From Kaistia hirudinis (GTDB lineage Bacteria > Pseudomonadota > Alphaproteobacteria > Rhizobiales > Kaistiaceae), in assembly GCF_014196455.1 (NCBI RefSeq), contig NZ_JACIDS010000002.1:868001-932000 (forward strand): 64,000 nt of DNA. Reading direction: 5' to 3'. A program made the translations under genes and the position numbers. The stretch's first letter is position 1. Every line of letters starts with the position of its first letter. Below the pieces are notes generated by a model. That model ran no database searches. It was not told the DNA's origin and worked only from the letters and a program-made list of their open reading frames with translations. Shown piece by piece: positions 10,306-18,884 of the stretch.

Positions 10306-10336
10306 CCCCTTTCGAAGCCGGGTGACCTACCATATG
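10306..10336 (+). promoter_or_regulatory. Possible heat-shock (RpoH) promoter of clpP
   Basis: CCCCTTTCGAA (10306-10316) resembles a -35 element. ACCATATG (10329-10336), 12 bases later, resembles the CCCCATNT -10 element of RpoH promoters. The -10 lies inside a palindrome, CCATATGTATGG (10330-10341). The match is partial and unsupported by experiment. Confidence 0.35.
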
Positions 10337-10435
10337 TATGGCACTGCAATGCCCCGGGAATCGGACATTCCGAGTGAGGTCGGCCGGGGCGATGACATTG
10401 GACCTGTGGCAATCTGACGTCGCCGAAGGAAGATC

Positions 10436-11071
10436 ATGAAAGACCCTATCGACCTCTATATGAACACGCTCGTGCCGATGGTCGTCGAGCAGACCAACCG
10501 CGGCGAACGGGCCTACGACATTTATTCGCGCCTGCTCAAAGAGCGCATCATCTTCATCACCGGGCCCGTCGAGGACTACATGTCCACGCTGGTCTGCGCC
10601 CAGCTGCTGTTCCTCGAGGCCGAGAATCCGAAGAAGGAAATCTCGATCTACATCAACTCGCCGGGCGGCGTGGTGACGTCGGGCCTCGCGATCTATGACA
10701 CGATGCAGTTCATCAAGCCGGCCGTGGCCACGCTCTGCATCGGCCAGGCTGCGTCGATGGGCTCGCTGCTGCTGACGGCGGGCGAGAAGGGCATGCGCTT
10801 CGCGCTCCCGAACGCGCGGATCATGGTCCACCAGCCGTCTGGCGGCTATCAGGGCCAGGTGACCGACATCCTGATCCACGCCAAGGAAGTCGAGAGCCTC
10901 AAGCGTCGGCTGAACGAGATCTACGTCCAGCACACGGGCAACGACTACAAGACGATCGAGGAGGCGCTCGAGCGCGACAATTTCCTCGTCGCCGAGGCGG
11001 CGGTGAAGTTCGGTCTCATCGATCAGGTGCTGACCACGCGCGAAGCGCTCGACGCGATCAAGAAGGATTGA
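10436..11071 (+). CDS. clpP: ATP-dependent Clp protease proteolytic subunit
   Basis: The 211-residue serine peptidase forms the double heptameric chamber that works with ClpX or ClpA. The catalytic triad is visible: Ser107 in GQAASMGS, His132 in MVHQPSGG and Asp181 in [13 protein letters not shown] marks the oxyanion region. GAAGGAAG lies just before the ATG. clpX follows after 234 bases, the usual order. The N-terminal [19 protein letters not shown] holds the short propeptide and axial-loop region. Confidence 0.98.
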   Translation: MKDPIDLYMNTLVPMVVEQTNRGERAYDIYSRLLKERIIFITGPVEDYMSTLVCAQLLFLEAENPKKEISIYINSPGGVVTSGLAIYDTMQFIKPAVATLCIGQAASMGSLLLTAGEKGMRFALPNARIMVHQPSGGYQGQVTDILIHAKEVESLKRRLNEIYVQHTGNDYKTIEEALERDNFLVAEAAVKFGLIDQVLTTREALDAIKKD

Positions 11072-11305
11072 CCCGGCTAACCCCCGAAAACGCAGCCTGA
11101 CGCGGCTTGGCGGTGCCGGCCGCGTCATTAAGTATATCTTGATCGAGTCGGCGATAGCGTGATTGGATTGGTGCCGGCCGATTGCGTCCGTCGGCTGGGG
11201 CGTTGGGGTCGGGGTTTTCGCCTGCCGGTTCGATGAAGTACGAGCCGGACCATACACGAATTGGTCGTTCCGCCAGCGAGGGTCGGACGGCAGCGAGGTA
11301 GATGG

Positions 11306-12574
11306 ATGAGCAAAGTCAGCGGCGGCGACACCAAGAACACGCTCTACTGCTCGTTTTGCGGCAAGAGCCAGCACGAGGTGCGCAAGCTGATCGCGGGCCC
11401 GACGGTCTTCATCTGTGATGAATGCGTCGAGCTCTGCATGGACATCATTCGCGAGGAATCGAAGTCCTCGCTGGTGAAGTCGCGCGACGGCGTCCCGACG
11501 CCGCAGGAGATCTGTGCGGTTCTGGACGACTATGTCATCGGGCAGCGCCACGCCAAGCGCGTGCTGTCGGTGGCCGTCCACAATCACTACAAACGCCTGA
11601 ACCACGCGACGAAGAACAACGACGTCGAGCTGGCGAAGTCGAACATCCTGCTGATCGGCCCGACCGGCTGCGGCAAGACGCTGCTCGCGCAGACGCTCGC
11701 CCGCATCCTCGACGTGCCCTTCACCATGGCCGATGCGACGACGCTGACCGAAGCCGGCTATGTCGGCGAGGACGTCGAGAACATCATCCTGAAGCTGCTG
11801 CAGTCGGCCGACTACAATGTCGAGCGGGCGCAGCGCGGCATCGTCTATATCGACGAGGTCGACAAGATCAGCCGCAAGTCCGACAACCCGTCGATCACGC
11901 GCGACGTGTCGGGTGAGGGCGTGCAGCAGGCGCTTCTGAAGATCATGGAAGGCACGGTCGCGTCCGTGCCGCCGCAGGGTGGCCGCAAGCATCCGCAGCA
12001 GGAATTCCTGCAGGTGGACACGACCAACATCCTGTTCATCTGCGGCGGCGCCTTCGCCGGCCTCGAGCGCATCATCTCGGATCGCGGCCGTCAGACCTCG
12101 ATCGGCTTCGGCGCCCGCGTCGCCGGGCCGGAAGAGCGTCGCACGGGCGAGCTCTTCCGTCAGGTCGAGCCCGAGGATCTGCTGAAGTTCGGCCTCATCC
12201 CCGAATTCGTCGGCCGTCTGCCGGTTCTGGCGACGCTCGAGGATCTCGACGAGGCGGCGCTGATCACCATCCTGACCGAGCCGAAGAACGCCCTGGTCAA
12301 GCAGTATCAGCGCCTGTTCGAGATGGAGAATGTCGAGCTGACCTTCCATCCGGACGCGCTGACGTCGATCGCCAAGCGCGCCATCGAGCGCAAGACCGGT
12401 GCGCGCGGCCTGCGCTCGATCATGGAGCAGATCCTGCTCGAGACCATGTTCGACCTGCCCGGCCTCGACGGCGTGCAGGAGGTCGTGATCTCGGCCGAGG
12501 TGGTCGAGGGCAAGGCCCGTCCGCTCTACATCTATGCCGAGCGGCAGGAAGAGGCGGCGGCTAACGCCGGCTGA
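11306..12574 (+). CDS. clpX: ClpX unfoldase, ATPase subunit of ClpXP
   Basis: A 422-residue AAA+ unfoldase that feeds substrates to ClpP. The zinc-binding domain has Cys15, Cys18, Cys37 and Cys40. Walker A is GPTGCGKT (118-125), and Walker B is IVYIDEVDK with Asp183 and Glu184. The ClpP-contact loop IGFGA and the sensor segment [10 protein letters not shown] are present. The frame opens at 11261, but the ATG at 11306 gives the standard N terminus [11 protein letters not shown] strong terminator follows at 12601. Confidence 0.98.
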   Translation: MSKVSGGDTKNTLYCSFCGKSQHEVRKLIAGPTVFICDECVELCMDIIREESKSSLVKSRDGVPTPQEICAVLDDYVIGQRHAKRVLSVAVHNHYKRLNHATKNNDVELAKSNILLIGPTGCGKTLLAQTLARILDVPFTMADATTLTEAGYVGEDVENIILKLLQSADYNVERAQRGIVYIDEVDKISRKSDNPSITRDVSGEGVQQALLKIMEGTVASVPPQGGRKHPQQEFLQVDTTNILFICGGAFAGLERIISDRGRQTSIGFGARVAGPEERRTGELFRQVEPEDLLKFGLIPEFVGRLPVLATLEDLDEAALITILTEPKNALVKQYQRLFEMENVELTFHPDALTSIAKRAIERKTGARGLRSIMEQILLETMFDLPGLDGVQEVVISAEVVEGKARPLYIYAERQEEAAANAG

Positions 12575-12600
12575 GTCCCGAGGCTCGGATATCTGAATGC

Positions 12601-12635
12601 AAAGGCCCGGCGGAGCGATCCGCCGGGCCTTTTCG
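12601..12635. terminator. Terminator, clpX / choloylglycine-hydrolase-like gene
   Basis: AAAGGCCCGGCGGA and TCCGCCGGGCCTTT form a 14-bp perfect stem with a 4-base loop, followed by TTCG. It separates convergent genes and can serve both. Confidence 0.88.
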
Positions 12636-12647
12636 TTGGGCCGGGGC

Positions 12648-13739
12648 CTATTTCACGTCGACGGGCATGAAGGCGAAGGGCTTCGCCTCCTCGAACTTGT
12701 CCGCCGCATTGCCGGAATAGACCTTGCCTCCGGCCAGCGTCAGCTTCTTCACCGGCGCCCCTTCCTTGAGGTCGAGATCGGCGAGCGGCACCCAGAAGGC
12801 ATTCGGGCTGGTCGAGGAATCGAAGAAATAGACCTTCTCCTTCTGGTCGGAGATGGTCCGCCACAGCGTCGAGGAGATGTTGGGCTGTCCTGGCGTCGTG
12901 ATGCCGAGTGGCACGCTCACGGCGCGCATCACGCTCAGCACGCTGGCGGCCGCCTGGTTGGCGAAGCTGCCGCCTGGAACGGCGCCGATGTAGTTGGGGT
13001 CGGCCTGTGTCGGGATCGCATTGATCAGGAACGAGGCGCGGGCGAAGCGGTCGGCGGCGCGGTTGGTGCCCGGCAGGAAGGTCAGCCCGCCGATCGACTG
13101 CCAATAGGCGTTGAGCGCGAGCTGCTGATCATAGCTCGGCGAATTGGTCATCACCTGGTATTGCCGGCCATGGTGGATGACGAGCTTGCCCTCCAGATAC
13201 TCGAAGATCGCGCTGTCGCCGGTCGCGTCCGAGATCGCGAGGTGAAGCTGCGCGGCCCTGCCGTTCGGCAGTTCGGCCGTCACGACGCGGAAGGGCTCCT
13301 CTTCAAGAGCCGCGACGGCATCCGAAACGGTCGCGAAATTGTCGAGCACATATTGCGCCCACAGGCTCATCGAGAGAGCAGGCTTGCCCTCGGTCGTGCC
13401 GTAATCGGACTCGGCGAGATAGAGGAGATTGGCGACGAGACCGGCCTCGTTCATGCCGTCGGCCGTCCCGACATCATAGCCGGACGCGATCAGGCTGCCA
13501 TATTTCGAGGTCCATTTGGGGGTGTTCGCCCCGGCGGCGCCGTCGCGTTCGATCCCTTTTGGAAACACCCACAGATTGGTGTGCATGTCCTCGGCCCAGT
13601 CCATGGTGCGGCCGGTGATCACGACGTCGTCCGAACCCAGATAGACGGCGCGCGTGCAGGCATCGGCCGGCACGAGGCTTGCTGTGGTGAGGGCGATGGC
13701 GGCCACGGCTGCGGTGAGCGAGGCGCGGAGACGGTTCAT
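12648..13739 (-). CDS. Secreted choloylglycine hydrolase / penicillin V acylase family (Ntn hydrolase)
   Basis: The 363-residue precursor has a signal peptide (MNRLRASLTAAVAAIAL...PADA). Cleavage before Cys28 in ADACTRAVYLG would expose the catalytic N-terminal cysteine of this Ntn-hydrolase family. The following motifs GRTMDWAEDM, DGMNEAGLVANLLYL and VMTNSPSYDQQL fit the linear-amide C-N hydrolases. It is expected in the periplasm. Possible substrates include N-acyl-homoserine lactones, penicillin V or bile-salt-like amides, and sequence alone cannot decide. It lies antisense between clpX and lon. Confidence 0.88.
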   Translation of the reverse strand: MNRLRASLTAAVAAIALTTASLVPADACTRAVYLGSDDVVITGRTMDWAEDMHTNLWVFPKGIERDGAAGANTPKWTSKYGSLIASGYDVGTADGMNEAGLVANLLYLAESDYGTTEGKPALSMSLWAQYVLDNFATVSDAVAALEEEPFRVVTAELPNGRAAQLHLAISDATGDSAIFEYLEGKLVIHHGRQYQVMTNSPSYDQQLALNAYWQSIGGLTFLPGTNRAADRFARASFLINAIPTQADPNYIGAVPGGSFANQAAASVLSVMRAVSVPLGITTPGQPNISSTLWRTISDQKEKVYFFDSSTSPNAFWVPLADLDLKEGAPVKKLTLAGGKVYSGNAADKFEEAKPFAFMPVDVK

Positions 13740-14026
13740 GGGTCAGATCTCCCTGAATGCAGGATCGGGTCGAGGCGACAGGTTAGGGTGTTTCGAATTC
13801 AGGAGGCTGACAATGATCAAGCCACACGGAACGACAAGGCGGCTGAGTTACCGATCGGTCAACGGGCCCGGCTTGACACCCTTCGGCAGCGACGCCACCT
13901 AATGAGCAACGCGTCGCAAGACGCACGAAGCGACGAGTCGAGCTCCGGCTTTTCCCAAGGGCCATGGCTCCGGCAGAAAGACCGCACGGTGCCTTCGGGG
14001 CCGTGCCGGTTGTGAAAGGAACAAGA

Positions 14027-16456
14027 ATGACAACCGATTCCAAGCGTTCGATCGGCCTGTCGACAGGCGACGAGCTCTATCCGGTCCTGCCTTTACGCGA
14101 CATCGTGGTGTTCCCCCACATGATCGTTCCGCTCTTCGTCGGTCGCGAGAAGTCGATCCGCGCCCTCGAGGAAGTCATGCGCGCCGACAAGCACATCCTG
14201 CTCGCGACGCAGCAGAATCCGAGTGACGACGATCCCCAGCCCGAGACGATCTATCCGATCGGTACCCTCGCGACCGTGCTGCAGCTCCTGAAGCTGCCGG
14301 ATGGCACCGTGAAGGTCCTGGTGGAGGGCATCTCGCGCGCCGAGATCCAGCGCTACACGGATCATGACAGCTATTACGAGGCCTATGCCCACCCGATCCC
14401 CGATCTCGATGGGGACCAGGTCGAGGTCGAGGCGCTCGCGCGCTCGGTCGTGTCCGAGTTCGAGAACTATGTGAAGCTGAACAAGAAGGTCTCGCCCGAG
14501 GTCGTCGGCGCGGTCACGCAGATCGAGGATTACTCGAAGCTCGCGGACACCGTCGCCTCGCATCTCGCGATCAAGATCCCCGAGAAGCAGCAGATCCTGG
14601 CGCTCCGCACCGTTGGCGAGCGGCTGGAGCGCGTGCTCGGGCTGATGGAAAGCGAGATTTCTGTCCTTCAGGTCGAGAAGCGCATCCGCTCGCGCGTCAA
14701 GCGCCAGATGGAGAAGACCCAGCGCGAGTACTATCTGAACGAGCAGATGAAGGCGATCCAGAAGGAGCTGGGCGATCAGGAGGACGGCAAGGACGAGCTC
14801 GCCGAGCTCGAACAGCGGATCTCCAAGACCAAGCTCTCCAAGGAAGCGCGCGAGAAGGCTCAGGGCGAGCTGAAGAAGCTGCGCCAGATGTCGCCCATGT
14901 CGGCCGAAGCGACCGTCGTGCGGAACTATCTCGACTGGCTGCTCGGCATTCCGTGGGGCAAGAAGTCGAAGGTCAAGAACGACCTGCGCTATGCGCAGGA
15001 GGTTCTCGACGCGGATCACTATGGCCTCGACAAGGTCAAGGACCGCATCGTCGAATACCTCGCGGTCCAGAGCCGGTCGAACACGCTGAAGGGGCCGATC
15101 CTGTGCCTCGTCGGCCCGCCCGGCGTCGGCAAGACCTCGCTCGCCCGTTCGATCGCCAAGGCGACCGGCCGCGAATATGTGCGCATGTCGCTCGGCGGCG
15201 TGCGTGACGAGGCCGAGATCCGTGGTCACCGTCGCACCTATATCGGCTCGATGCCCGGCAAGGTCATCCAGTCGATGAAGAAGGCGAAGAAGTCCAACCC
15301 GCTCTTCCTGCTCGACGAGATCGACAAGATGGGCCAGGACTTCCGCGGTGATCCCTCGTCCGCGCTCTTGGAGGTGCTGGATCCGGAGCAGAACTCCTCG
15401 TTCAACGATCATTACCTCGAGGTCGATTACGACCTGTCGAACGTGATGTTCGTGACGACGGCGAACACGCTGAACATCCCCGGTCCGCTGATGGACCGCA
15501 TGGAGATCATCCGTATCGCCGGCTACACCGAGGAAGAGAAGCTGGAGATCGCGCACAAGCACCTCCTGCCGAAGGTCATGAAGAACCATGGCCTCTCCGA
15601 CAAGGAGTTCGCGGTCAGCGACGAGGCGCTGCGTTTCGTCGTCCGCCGTTACACGCGGGAGGCGGGCGTCCGCAGTCTCGAGCGCGAGCTGGCGACTTTG
15701 GCGCGGAAGGCGGTCAAGGACCTGATCCTGACGCAGAAGAAGTCGATCAAGGTCGACGAGCCCGTCGTCGAGGAATATCTCGGCGTGCCGCGCTATCGCT
15801 ATGGCGAGGCCGAGCTCGAGGATCAGGTCGGCGTCGTGACGGGCCTCGCCTGGACGGAAGTCGGCGGCGAGATCCTGACGATCGAAGGCGTCATGATGCC
15901 CGGCAAGGGCCGCATGACCGTCACCGGCAATCTGCGCGACGTGATGAAGGAATCGATCTCGGCGGCCGCATCCTATGTCCGCTCGCGGGCCGTCGATTTC
16001 GGCATCGAGCCGCCGCTGTTCGACCGGCGTGACATCCACGTGCACGTGCCGGAAGGCGCGACGCCCAAGGATGGGCCGTCGGCGGGTATCGCCATGGTGA
16101 CGGCGATCGTCTCGACCATGACCGGCATTCCCGTCCGCAAGGATGTGGCGATGACGGGCGAGATCACGCTGCGTGGTCGCGTCCTGCCGATCGGCGGTCT
16201 CAAGGAGAAGCTGCTCGCGGCACTTCGGGCCGGCATCAAGAAGGTGATGATCCCGGAGGACAATGCGAAGGACCTGGCTGAGATTCCGGACAATGTGAAG
16301 AACGGTCTGGAGATCATCCCGGTGGCCCGGATGGACGATGTTCTCGCCCATGCGCTGGTCCGCAAGCCCGAGCCGATCGTCTGGGACGAGGCCAAGATCG
16401 AGACCAAGGCGGCGCTCCCCGCCGAGGACGATGGTGCGGCCCTGACGGCTCACTGA
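14027..16456 (+). CDS. lon: ATP-dependent Lon protease (LonA)
   Basis: The 809-residue hexameric protease degrades misfolded and regulatory proteins. The N-terminal substrate domain begins [17 protein letters not shown] and is followed by a coiled-coil around 220-285. The AAA+ module has Walker A GPPGVGKT (363-370) and Walker B Asp430/Glu431. The catalytic dyad is Ser685 in PKDGPSAG and Lys728 in GGLKEKLL, at the same 43-residue spacing as E. coli Lon. ATG 14027 is chosen over an upstream frame extension because GAAAGGAAC precedes it. A TTGACA at 13873 might be a -35 element. Confidence 0.98.
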   Translation: MTTDSKRSIGLSTGDELYPVLPLRDIVVFPHMIVPLFVGREKSIRALEEVMRADKHILLATQQNPSDDDPQPETIYPIGTLATVLQLLKLPDGTVKVLVEGISRAEIQRYTDHDSYYEAYAHPIPDLDGDQVEVEALARSVVSEFENYVKLNKKVSPEVVGAVTQIEDYSKLADTVASHLAIKIPEKQQILALRTVGERLERVLGLMESEISVLQVEKRIRSRVKRQMEKTQREYYLNEQMKAIQKELGDQEDGKDELAELEQRISKTKLSKEAREKAQGELKKLRQMSPMSAEATVVRNYLDWLLGIPWGKKSKVKNDLRYAQEVLDADHYGLDKVKDRIVEYLAVQSRSNTLKGPILCLVGPPGVGKTSLARSIAKATGREYVRMSLGGVRDEAEIRGHRRTYIGSMPGKVIQSMKKAKKSNPLFLLDEIDKMGQDFRGDPSSALLEVLDPEQNSSFNDHYLEVDYDLSNVMFVTTANTLNIPGPLMDRMEIIRIAGYTEEEKLEIAHKHLLPKVMKNHGLSDKEFAVSDEALRFVVRRYTREAGVRSLERELATLARKAVKDLILTQKKSIKVDEPVVEEYLGVPRYRYGEAELEDQVGVVTGLAWTEVGGEILTIEGVMMPGKGRMTVTGNLRDVMKESISAAASYVRSRAVDFGIEPPLFDRRDIHVHVPEGATPKDGPSAGIAMVTAIVSTMTGIPVRKDVAMTGEITLRGRVLPIGGLKEKLLAALRAGIKKVMIPEDNAKDLAEIPDNVKNGLEIIPVARMDDVLAHALVRKPEPIVWDEAKIETKAALPAEDDGAALTAH

Positions 16457-16476
16457 GCCTCTTGACAACCGCAAAA

Positions 16477-16513
16477 ATACGAGCGCCCGCCTCTCCGGCG
16501 GGCGCTTTCGTAT
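16477..16513 (+). terminator. Terminator of lon
   Basis: A GCGCCCGCC/GGCGGGCGC stem with loop TCTCC is flanked by a second complementary pair, ATACGA and TCGTAT. It follows the lon stop by about 20 bases. TTTCG follows the main stem. Confidence 0.8.
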
Positions 16514-16654
16514 GCGGATTCACTGAATTCTCGGTCAAAAGCGCGGAATTCAGCCATTTTCGCTTGCCAGCGCCGATATTTTCGGGGATTGGTCGCGCCA
16601 CGGCCGGGGCCATTCGCTAGGCATCCCGGCCACGTGACCAGGGAAAGGATCATC

Positions 16655-16927
16655 ATGAACAAGAACGATCTCATCGCCGCCGTTGCCGAGCGTACCAAGA
16701 GTTCAAAGGCCGCCGCTGCGGAAGCCGTCGATGCCACGTTCGAGGCGATCACCGAAGCCCTGAAGTCCGGCGACGAGGTCAAGATCATCGGTTTCGGCAA
16801 TTTCTCGGTGGCGACCCGCGCCGCCAGCGAAGGCCGCAATCCCCGCACCGGCGAGACGATCGCCATCGCCGCTTCGAAGACGCCGAAGTTCAAGGCCGGC
16901 AAGGGCCTGAAGGACGCCGTCAACTAA
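16655..16927 (+). CDS. hupB: DNA-binding protein HU
   Basis: This 90-residue nucleoid protein begins [18 protein letters not shown]. The conserved [22 protein letters not shown] covers the first arm strand and the minor-groove arm, and the C-terminal helix reads [13 protein letters not shown]. It acts as a dimer that bends DNA. The ATG at 16655 has AGGGAAAGG upstream; longer in-frame extensions are not family-like. It has its own terminator. The order lon-hupB-tRNA-Val-tRNA-Asp matches other Hyphomicrobiales. Confidence 0.97.
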   Translation: MNKNDLIAAVAERTKSSKAAAAEAVDATFEAITEALKSGDEVKIIGFGNFSVATRAASEGRNPRTGETIAIAASKTPKFKAGKGLKDAVN

Positions 16928-16944
16928 GACGCGTGTGAGTTGGC

Positions 16945-16979
16945 AAACGGCCCCGCGCCCCCCGGCGCGGGGCCGTTTG
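16945..16979 (+). terminator. Terminator of hupB
   Basis: AAACGGCCCCGCGCC (16945-16959) pairs with GGCGCGGGGCCGTTT (16964-16978), giving a 15-bp perfect stem with a short C loop and a T run. Confidence 0.9.
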
Positions 16980-17049
16980 TGCGTTCTCTTCCGGCGAGGG
17001 TTGAAAGGCGACCGCAAGATCGCCTATTGCTTCGCCGTCGATCCGGGCC

Positions 17050-17125
17050 GGGCGGTTAGCTCAGTTGGTAGAGCGCCTCGTTTACACCGAGGATGTCGGG
17101 AGTTCGAGTCTCTCACCGCCCACCA
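17050..17125 (+). tRNA. tRNA-Val (anticodon UAC)
   Basis: 76 bases: acceptor GGGCGGT pairs with ACCGCCC, the D arm is TAGCTCAGTTGGTAGAGC, and the anticodon arm CCTCG-TTTACAC-CGAGG gives TAC. CCA is encoded at 17123-17125. Confidence 0.97.
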
Positions 17126-17428
17126 GATCCGCGCCGGGCATGCCCTCGGTGCGCATGCTGCGAGCCGACGTGCCGCAGCGAATCGTCTTCCGATCCGCGA
17201 CCATCGCCATCCGCGTTCGTCCCCGCTTCTTCTGCGCTGGCTGAGCTTTGTGCGCGCCGCTGTCGTCTCGCAGCGGGCGGGCAGGGCGTTTCCGGCGTGG
17301 TTCGGGCGAGCCGCCGCGTTCTTATCCACAAGACGCGTCGGTGCTGCTTGACTTGGCCGAACGCGTGCCGTACTTCACCGCCCACACGACGCGGCGACGC
17401 CACGTCGGCCTCGAAAGAGGACCCCAGC
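17126..17428. other. Spacer between tRNA-Val and tRNA-Asp
   Basis: This 303-base gap has no convincing gene. TTGACT at about 17349 followed by GTACTT could be a weak promoter for tRNA-Asp. Nothing else stands out. Confidence 0.4.
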
Positions 17429-17505
<77 letters not shown>

Positions 17506-17735
17506 TTTATCTCCCAGTTCCCCGGATTGATCACGCGGCCACTGAGCCATCTTGGTTGCGTCGCTTGCGTGCATTCCATTCGGCGCATGCGGCGGTGCGC
17601 AGACGTCCACAGCGTCGCGCCGCCAGGCGATCGGCGTCATCCCAGCCGCAGCTTGCGGTCAGAATGGGACAGGATGACTTGCCGTTGGACGGATTGTAGA
17701 GTGGCGCGGGGGTTCCGGGGGGACAAGGTGGTGAT

Positions 17736-18881
17736 GTGGCCGAGAGCCGAGAGCGAACGCGGGGCGTGAAACCCGCAATCGGCATCCTGTCGCAAGGCTT
17801 CGCTCTCACGATCGCGGCCCTGATCGTCTTCATCCTGGCGATCCCGGCACGTCCGGCCGGAGCGACGGACCAACAGGTCAGCGCCCCGCTTCACCTCGAG
17901 ATCGTTGGCGGGCTCGGCGGCGTCACGCAATATACCAAGCTCGAGCAGCCATTCTGGCAATCGGAAATCACGCGCCGATCTGCAGGGCACATCGTGGCCA
18001 ACATTCGCCCCCTCGACGGGGGCGGCCTTCGCGGCGAGGAGATGCTGCAGCTGATGCGCCTCGGAGTCGTGCGGTTCGGTACGGCGCTGCTCGCCGTGGT
18101 GGCGGGCGAAGAGCCCGAGCTCAATGCCGTCGACCTTCCGGTGCTCAACCCCGACATAGCCACGCTGCGGCGCACGGTGGCGGCCTATCGCGGAAGGCTC
18201 CGTGAGATCCTGCGCGATCGCTACGATATCGAGCTGCTCGGCATCTACACCTACCCGGCGCAGGTCGTCTTCTGCGCATCGGCCTTTTCCGGCCTCGACG
18301 ATCTGGCAGGGCGCCGGGTCCGGACATCATCGGTCGGCCAGTCCGAGCTGGTGTCGGCGCTGGGCGGGGTCCCGGTCATCCTGCCCTTCAGCCAGATCGT
18401 CTCGGCGCTCCGCGACGGCGTCGTCGATTGCGCCGTGACCGGCACGCTGAGCGGCTACGAGATCGGGCTCAACAACTATGTGACCCATGTCCACGCCATG
18501 GCGCTGAGTTGGGGCCTGTCGTTCTTCGGGGCCAACGCTAGCGCCTGGGCGGCGCTGGATCCCGCGGAGCAGGAAACCATCAGCTCTGCCGTGACGGAGC
18601 TGGAGGGCCGCATCTGGTCGCAGGCCGAGGCCGATACGGTGCGCGGCCTCGCCTGCGATGCGGGCAAGCTGGATTGCGGCACCGGCTCGGTGCGGCCGAT
18701 GACGGTGGTGGCGACATCGAAGGCCGATGCGGAGCGAAGGCGCCAACTCCTGACCGAAGTCGTGCTTCCGCGGTGGATCGATCGGTGCGGGGAGGTGTGC
18801 AGGACGGATTGGGACCGCTATCTGGCTGGCGTCCACGGTATCGAGGGCAAGGCAAGTGACCTTCGGCCGAGCGGACAGTGA
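17736..18881 (+). CDS. TRAP-type periplasmic solute receptor, DctP-like
   Basis: A 381-residue exported protein. A hydrophobic segment (about residues 20-42, ending ARPAGATDQ) is the signal peptide or anchor. The body resembles DctP receptors: EMLQLMRLGVVRFG, then LDDLAGRRVRTSSVGQSELVSALGG and VILPFSQIVSALRDGVVDC, the segment with the usual ligand-binding arginine and gate. Several cysteines in the second half (VVDCAV, ACDAGKLDCG, RCGEVC) could form disulfides. No TRAP membrane genes (dctQ, dctM) are near. The GGDEF-EAL gene begins 4 bases after its stop, so it may serve as a sensor input rather than a transporter. The start may instead be GTG 17766. Confidence 0.78.
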   Translation: MAESRERTRGVKPAIGILSQGFALTIAALIVFILAIPARPAGATDQQVSAPLHLEIVGGLGGVTQYTKLEQPFWQSEITRRSAGHIVANIRPLDGGGLRGEEMLQLMRLGVVRFGTALLAVVAGEEPELNAVDLPVLNPDIATLRRTVAAYRGRLREILRDRYDIELLGIYTYPAQVVFCASAFSGLDDLAGRRVRTSSVGQSELVSALGGVPVILPFSQIVSALRDGVVDCAVTGTLSGYEIGLNNYVTHVHAMALSWGLSFFGANASAWAALDPAEQETISSAVTELEGRIWSQAEADTVRGLACDAGKLDCGTGSVRPMTVVATSKADAERRRQLLTEVVLPRWIDRCGEVCRTDWDRYLAGVHGIEGKASDLRPSGQ

Positions 18882-18884
18882 TCG

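Noticed and set aside
13872-13903. CTTGACA...CCTAAT as an RpoH promoter for lon
   Set aside because: The -35-like box is good, but the -10-like box is too far away for either RpoH or housekeeping spacing.
14093-16474. A 793-residue minus-strand frame opposite lon
   Set aside because: Composition is Leu/Arg/Asp/His-rich and repetitive, mirroring lon codons. There is no motif and no ribosome site.
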